DNA of 7,802 bases from CAZXBB01 sp964638815 (GTDB taxonomy: Bacteria > Planctomycetota > Phycisphaerae > Phycisphaerales > SM1A02), in assembly GCA_964638815.1 (NCBI GenBank), contig CAZXBB010000086.1, positions 1 to 7,802 on the forward strand, read 5' to 3'. Below the pieces are notes generated by a model. The model was not told where the DNA came from, did no database searches, and saw only the letters and a list, made by a program, of their open reading frames with translations. Below, one piece after another: positions 6,428 to 7,802 of the stretch (position 1 is the first letter of the stretch; each line of letters opens with the position of its first letter). A program made the position numbers and the translations under genes.

Positions 6428-6436
6428 AGATACGTT
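6408..6436 (+). promoter_or_regulatory. Predicted sigma70-like promoter of lpxD
   Basis: TTGACC (6408-6413, 5 of 6 to consensus) and TACGTT (6431-6436, 3 of 6) are spaced by exactly 17 nt. Transcription would start near 6443, only about 8 nt before the lpxD ATG, giving an almost leaderless message. That agrees with the lack of a visible Shine-Dalgarno in front of lpxD. The bamA promoter must lie in the same 84-bp spacer or inside lpxD, but I see no clear boxes for it. Confidence 0.45.
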
Positions 6437-6450
6437 CGTGCACCCTCATC

Positions 6451-7509
6451 ATGGCGATCACTCTCGCTCAACTCGCAAGTCGCCTGGGCGCCACGCTGGA
6501 CGGCGACGGCGACACGAGCGTGGTCGGGTGCGCATCGATCGACCGGGCGCGCGCGGACGAGATCACGTTCCTCGCGAACCCGAAGTACACGAAGCACCTC
6601 GAGACCACGCACGCGGCGGCGGTCCTCGTCCGCGCCGACGTCGCATGCCCGCCCCGCATCAATCGCCTCGTGTGCGACGATCCCTATTTCGCGTTCCGCA
6701 ACGCCCTCATCGAGTTCCACGGATTCCGGCCGCACCCGCCCGCGATGGACGCCGCGGCCGGCTCGACCATCAGCGCCCGCGCCGCGATCCACCCCGACGC
6801 GACGATCGGAACCGACGCGATCATCCACCCGTTCGCGACCGTGGAGCGCGGGGCGAAGGTGGGCGCGCGGACCGTGCTCTACCCGGGCGCCTACGTCGGT
6901 CCGGACGCCGTGGTCGGCGACGACTGCATCCTCTATCCGAACGTCACCGTCTACGACGGCTGCGTGCTCGGCAACCGCGTGACCCTGCACGCGAGCACGG
7001 TGGTCGGCCAGGACGGCTTCGGCTACGCGACCCACGCGGGGCGTCACGAGAAGATCCCGCAGACGGGCACGGTGGTCATCGAGGACGACGTCGAGCTCGG
7101 GGCCGCGTGCGCGATCGAGCGCGCAGCCATGGGCGAGACGCGGATCGGCGAAGGCACCAAGTTCGCCGACCTCATCTCCATCGGGCACGGCACGACGATC
7201 GGCAAGCACTGCCTGTTCGTGTCGCTGGTCGGCATCTCCGGTTCGGTCGAGATCGGCAACTACGTCGTCCTCGGCGGCCAGGTCGTCGTGGCCGGACATC
7301 TCAAGATCGGCGACGGCGTGCAGGCGATGGGCACGTGCGCGATCGCGCACGACGTCCCCGCCGGCAAGCGCGTCGGCGGGATTCCCGCGGTGGACGCGGC
7401 GCAGGCCAAGCGGAACGCGCTCGTCGGGCAGGATCTGTACGGAATGATGAAGCGGCTGCGGAAGCTTGAGAGCGAGTTGGCGCGGTTGAAGGCGGAGGCG
7501 CGGTCTTAG
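6451..7509 (+). CDS. lpxD: UDP-3-O-(3-hydroxyacyl)glucosamine N-acyltransferase LpxD
   Basis: This 352-residue cytoplasmic enzyme performs the third step of lipid A synthesis, adding a second 3-hydroxyacyl chain from ACP to the 2-amino group exposed by LpxC. The N-terminal uridine-binding domain (about 1-100) carries TLAQLASRLGATLDGDGD (4-21) and ITFLANPKYTKHL (38-50), closely matching E. coli. Left-handed beta-helix hexapeptide repeats follow from about 103 to 300. Signature motifs are GQDGFGYA (186-193), the segment KIPQTGTVVIEDDVELGAAC (201-220) and IGHG (244-247), where H246 aligns with catalytic E. coli H239. A short charged helix (about 327-350) ends the protein, as in other LpxD trimers. 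The start gives exact N-terminal agreement with the family, although no clear Shine-Dalgarno precedes it. It is divergent from bamA, whereas in E. coli lpxD sits inside the bamA-skp-lpxD-fabZ-lpxA run. An intrinsic terminator follows 72 nt after the stop, so it is probably monocistronic. Confidence 0.97.
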   Translation: MAITLAQLASRLGATLDGDGDTSVVGCASIDRARADEITFLANPKYTKHLETTHAAAVLVRADVACPPRINRLVCDDPYFAFRNALIEFHGFRPHPPAMDAAAGSTISARAAIHPDATIGTDAIIHPFATVERGAKVGARTVLYPGAYVGPDAVVGDDCILYPNVTVYDGCVLGNRVTLHASTVVGQDGFGYATHAGRHEKIPQTGTVVIEDDVELGAACAIERAAMGETRIGEGTKFADLISIGHGTTIGKHCLFVSLVGISGSVEIGNYVVLGGQVVVAGHLKIGDGVQAMGTCAIAHDVPAGKRVGGIPAVDAAQAKRNALVGQDLYGMMKRLRKLESELARLKAEARS

Positions 7510-7581
7510 GGTGGGTTGGCGTGCGTCGTGGTCGCGCGATGGGGCCGGAACCTGTGTTGGCGGGCGCCGCGGGAAGTCCGG

Positions 7582-7606
7582 GGGGCCGCGTCGTGCGGCC
7601 CCTTTT
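7582..7606 (+). terminator. Rho-independent terminator of lpxD
   Basis: A perfect 8-bp stem GGGGCCGC (7582-7589) / GCGGCCCC (7595-7602), with 5-nt loop GTCGT, is followed directly by TTTT (7603-7606). The T-run exists only on the plus strand, so it terminates lpxD rather than anything entering from the right. Confidence 0.85.
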
Positions 7607-7644
7607 CGCGTGACGTGTTTGTATACACCCTTTGCCGTCACGCG
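7607..7644. repeat. 9-bp inverted repeat around a TGTATACA palindrome
   Basis: CGCGTGACG (7607-7615) and CGTCACGCG (7636-7644) are perfect complements separated by 20 nt. The spacer holds the 8-bp palindrome TGTATACA (7620-7627) in an unusually AT-rich patch. It begins immediately after the terminator T-run. It could be an operator or promoter region for a gene outside the window, or an RNA stem-loop. Confidence 0.55.
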
Positions 7645-7649
7645 CGATG

Positions 7650-7670
7650 GCGTCGCGTCCTGCGACGCGA
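7650..7670. repeat. Overlapping inverted repeats with two alternative hairpins
   Basis: GCGTCGC (7650-7656) pairs with GCGACGC (7662-7668) around loop GTCCT. Alternatively TCGCGTC (7653-7659) pairs with GACGCGA (7664-7670) around loop CTGC. Both are perfect 7-bp stems in the same 21 bp and are mutually exclusive. Confidence 0.55.
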
Positions 7671-7699
7671 TCTTCGACGTGCGGAGCTTGCTCTGGGAC

Positions 7700-7716
7700 G
7701 GCGGCATCCTGCCGCC
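7700..7716. repeat. 6-bp inverted repeat GGCGGC / GCCGCC
   Basis: Perfect arms at 7700-7705 and 7711-7716 flank the 5-nt loop ATCCT, which differs by one base from the GTCCT loop of the previous hairpin. No T-run follows on either strand. Confidence 0.5.
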
Positions 7717-7756
7717 TGCGCGTGGGACGTCCGGACATGGGTCGTTTCTGGTTTTC

Positions 7757-7782
7757 GCAGACCCTCCGGGTCTGCAAAGACC
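7757..7782. repeat. 8-bp hairpin with overlapping GCAA-loop alternative
   Basis: GCAGACCC (7757-7764) and GGGTCTGC (7768-7775) are perfect complements around a TCC loop. The second arm can instead pair downstream: GGTCT (7769-7773) with AGACC (7778-7782) around loop GCAA, a GNRA tetraloop on the plus-strand RNA. A wider pair, GGTCGT (7740-7745) with ACGACC (7788-7793), encloses both. Confidence 0.5.
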
Positions 7783-7802
7783 GCGCGACGACCGGCGGCG
7801 TC

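Noticed and set aside
6367..7707. Upstream extension of the bamA frame across lpxD, giving a 1241-residue reading.
   Set aside because: The extension is antisense to lpxD, has repetitive Arg/Asp/Ala/Val composition and precedes a clear signal peptide. The true BamA start is at 6366 or 6351.
7301..7777. A 158-codon minus-strand frame overlapping the lpxD 3' end.
   Set aside because: It runs through the lpxD terminator and half of it is antisense to lpxD. The composition is Arg/Pro/Ala-rich with no domain.
7647..7802. An open plus-strand frame from ATG 7647 (or 7737) to the window end, possibly a partial gene.
   Set aside because: Only 52 (or 22) codons are visible, with no Shine-Dalgarno, no recognisable family and several palindromes inside it. 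An open frame of this length is common by chance at this GC content.
1..7802. A search for a novel defence, mobile or biosynthetic system in the coding DNA.
   Set aside because: All six genes are well-known envelope biogenesis genes. No toxin, nuclease, transposase, integrase, CRISPR array or phage gene is visible. Any novelty would lie in the non-coding segments.

Overview
The window is a GC-rich (about two-thirds G+C by eye) outer-membrane biogenesis locus from a diderm bacterium. It carries six intact genes: lpxA, an lpxC-fabZ fusion, two ompH/skp paralogs and bamA on the minus strand, and lpxD on the plus strand. A natural LpxC-FabZ fusion is known from Bacteroidota/Chlorobiota and from Planctomycetota and relatives. 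The high GC, the tandem OmpH genes and the OmpH sequence style favour Planctomycetota (perhaps Phycisphaerae-like). That assignment is an inference, not a demonstrated identity.

Layout, left to right: lpxA (15-860, -) and lpxC-fabZ (896-2248, -) are 35 bp apart and probably one transcript. A 347-bp gap (2249-2595) follows. It contains a GGGTC-type G-rich repeat, a weak candidate promoter for lpxC-fabZ and short repeats. Next come ompH copy B (2596-3219, -), ompH copy A (3267-3905, -) and bamA (3982-6366, -), a tight bamA-ompH-ompH unit. An 84-bp divergent spacer (6367-6450) separates bamA from lpxD (6451-7509, +) and holds a fair sigma70-like promoter for lpxD. After lpxD there is a strong intrinsic terminator (7582-7606), then about 195 bp rich in perfect inverted repeats running to the window end.

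How the genes work together: LpxA, LpxC and LpxD catalyse the first three steps of lipid A synthesis. The FabZ domain competes for, or processes, the same 3-hydroxyacyl-ACP pool that LpxA and LpxD use. BamA inserts beta-barrel proteins into the outer membrane, and the OmpH/Skp proteins chaperone those substrates across the periplasm. The locus thus couples lipid A supply to outer-membrane protein assembly, as in the E. coli bamA-skp-lpxD-fabZ-lpxA cluster, but rearranged: lpxD is flipped and divergent, ompH is duplicated, and fabZ is fused to lpxC.

No defence system, mobile-element gene, CRISPR array, tRNA or rRNA is visible. The least explained DNA is non-coding: the G-rich repeat before lpxC-fabZ and the hairpin cluster after lpxD.
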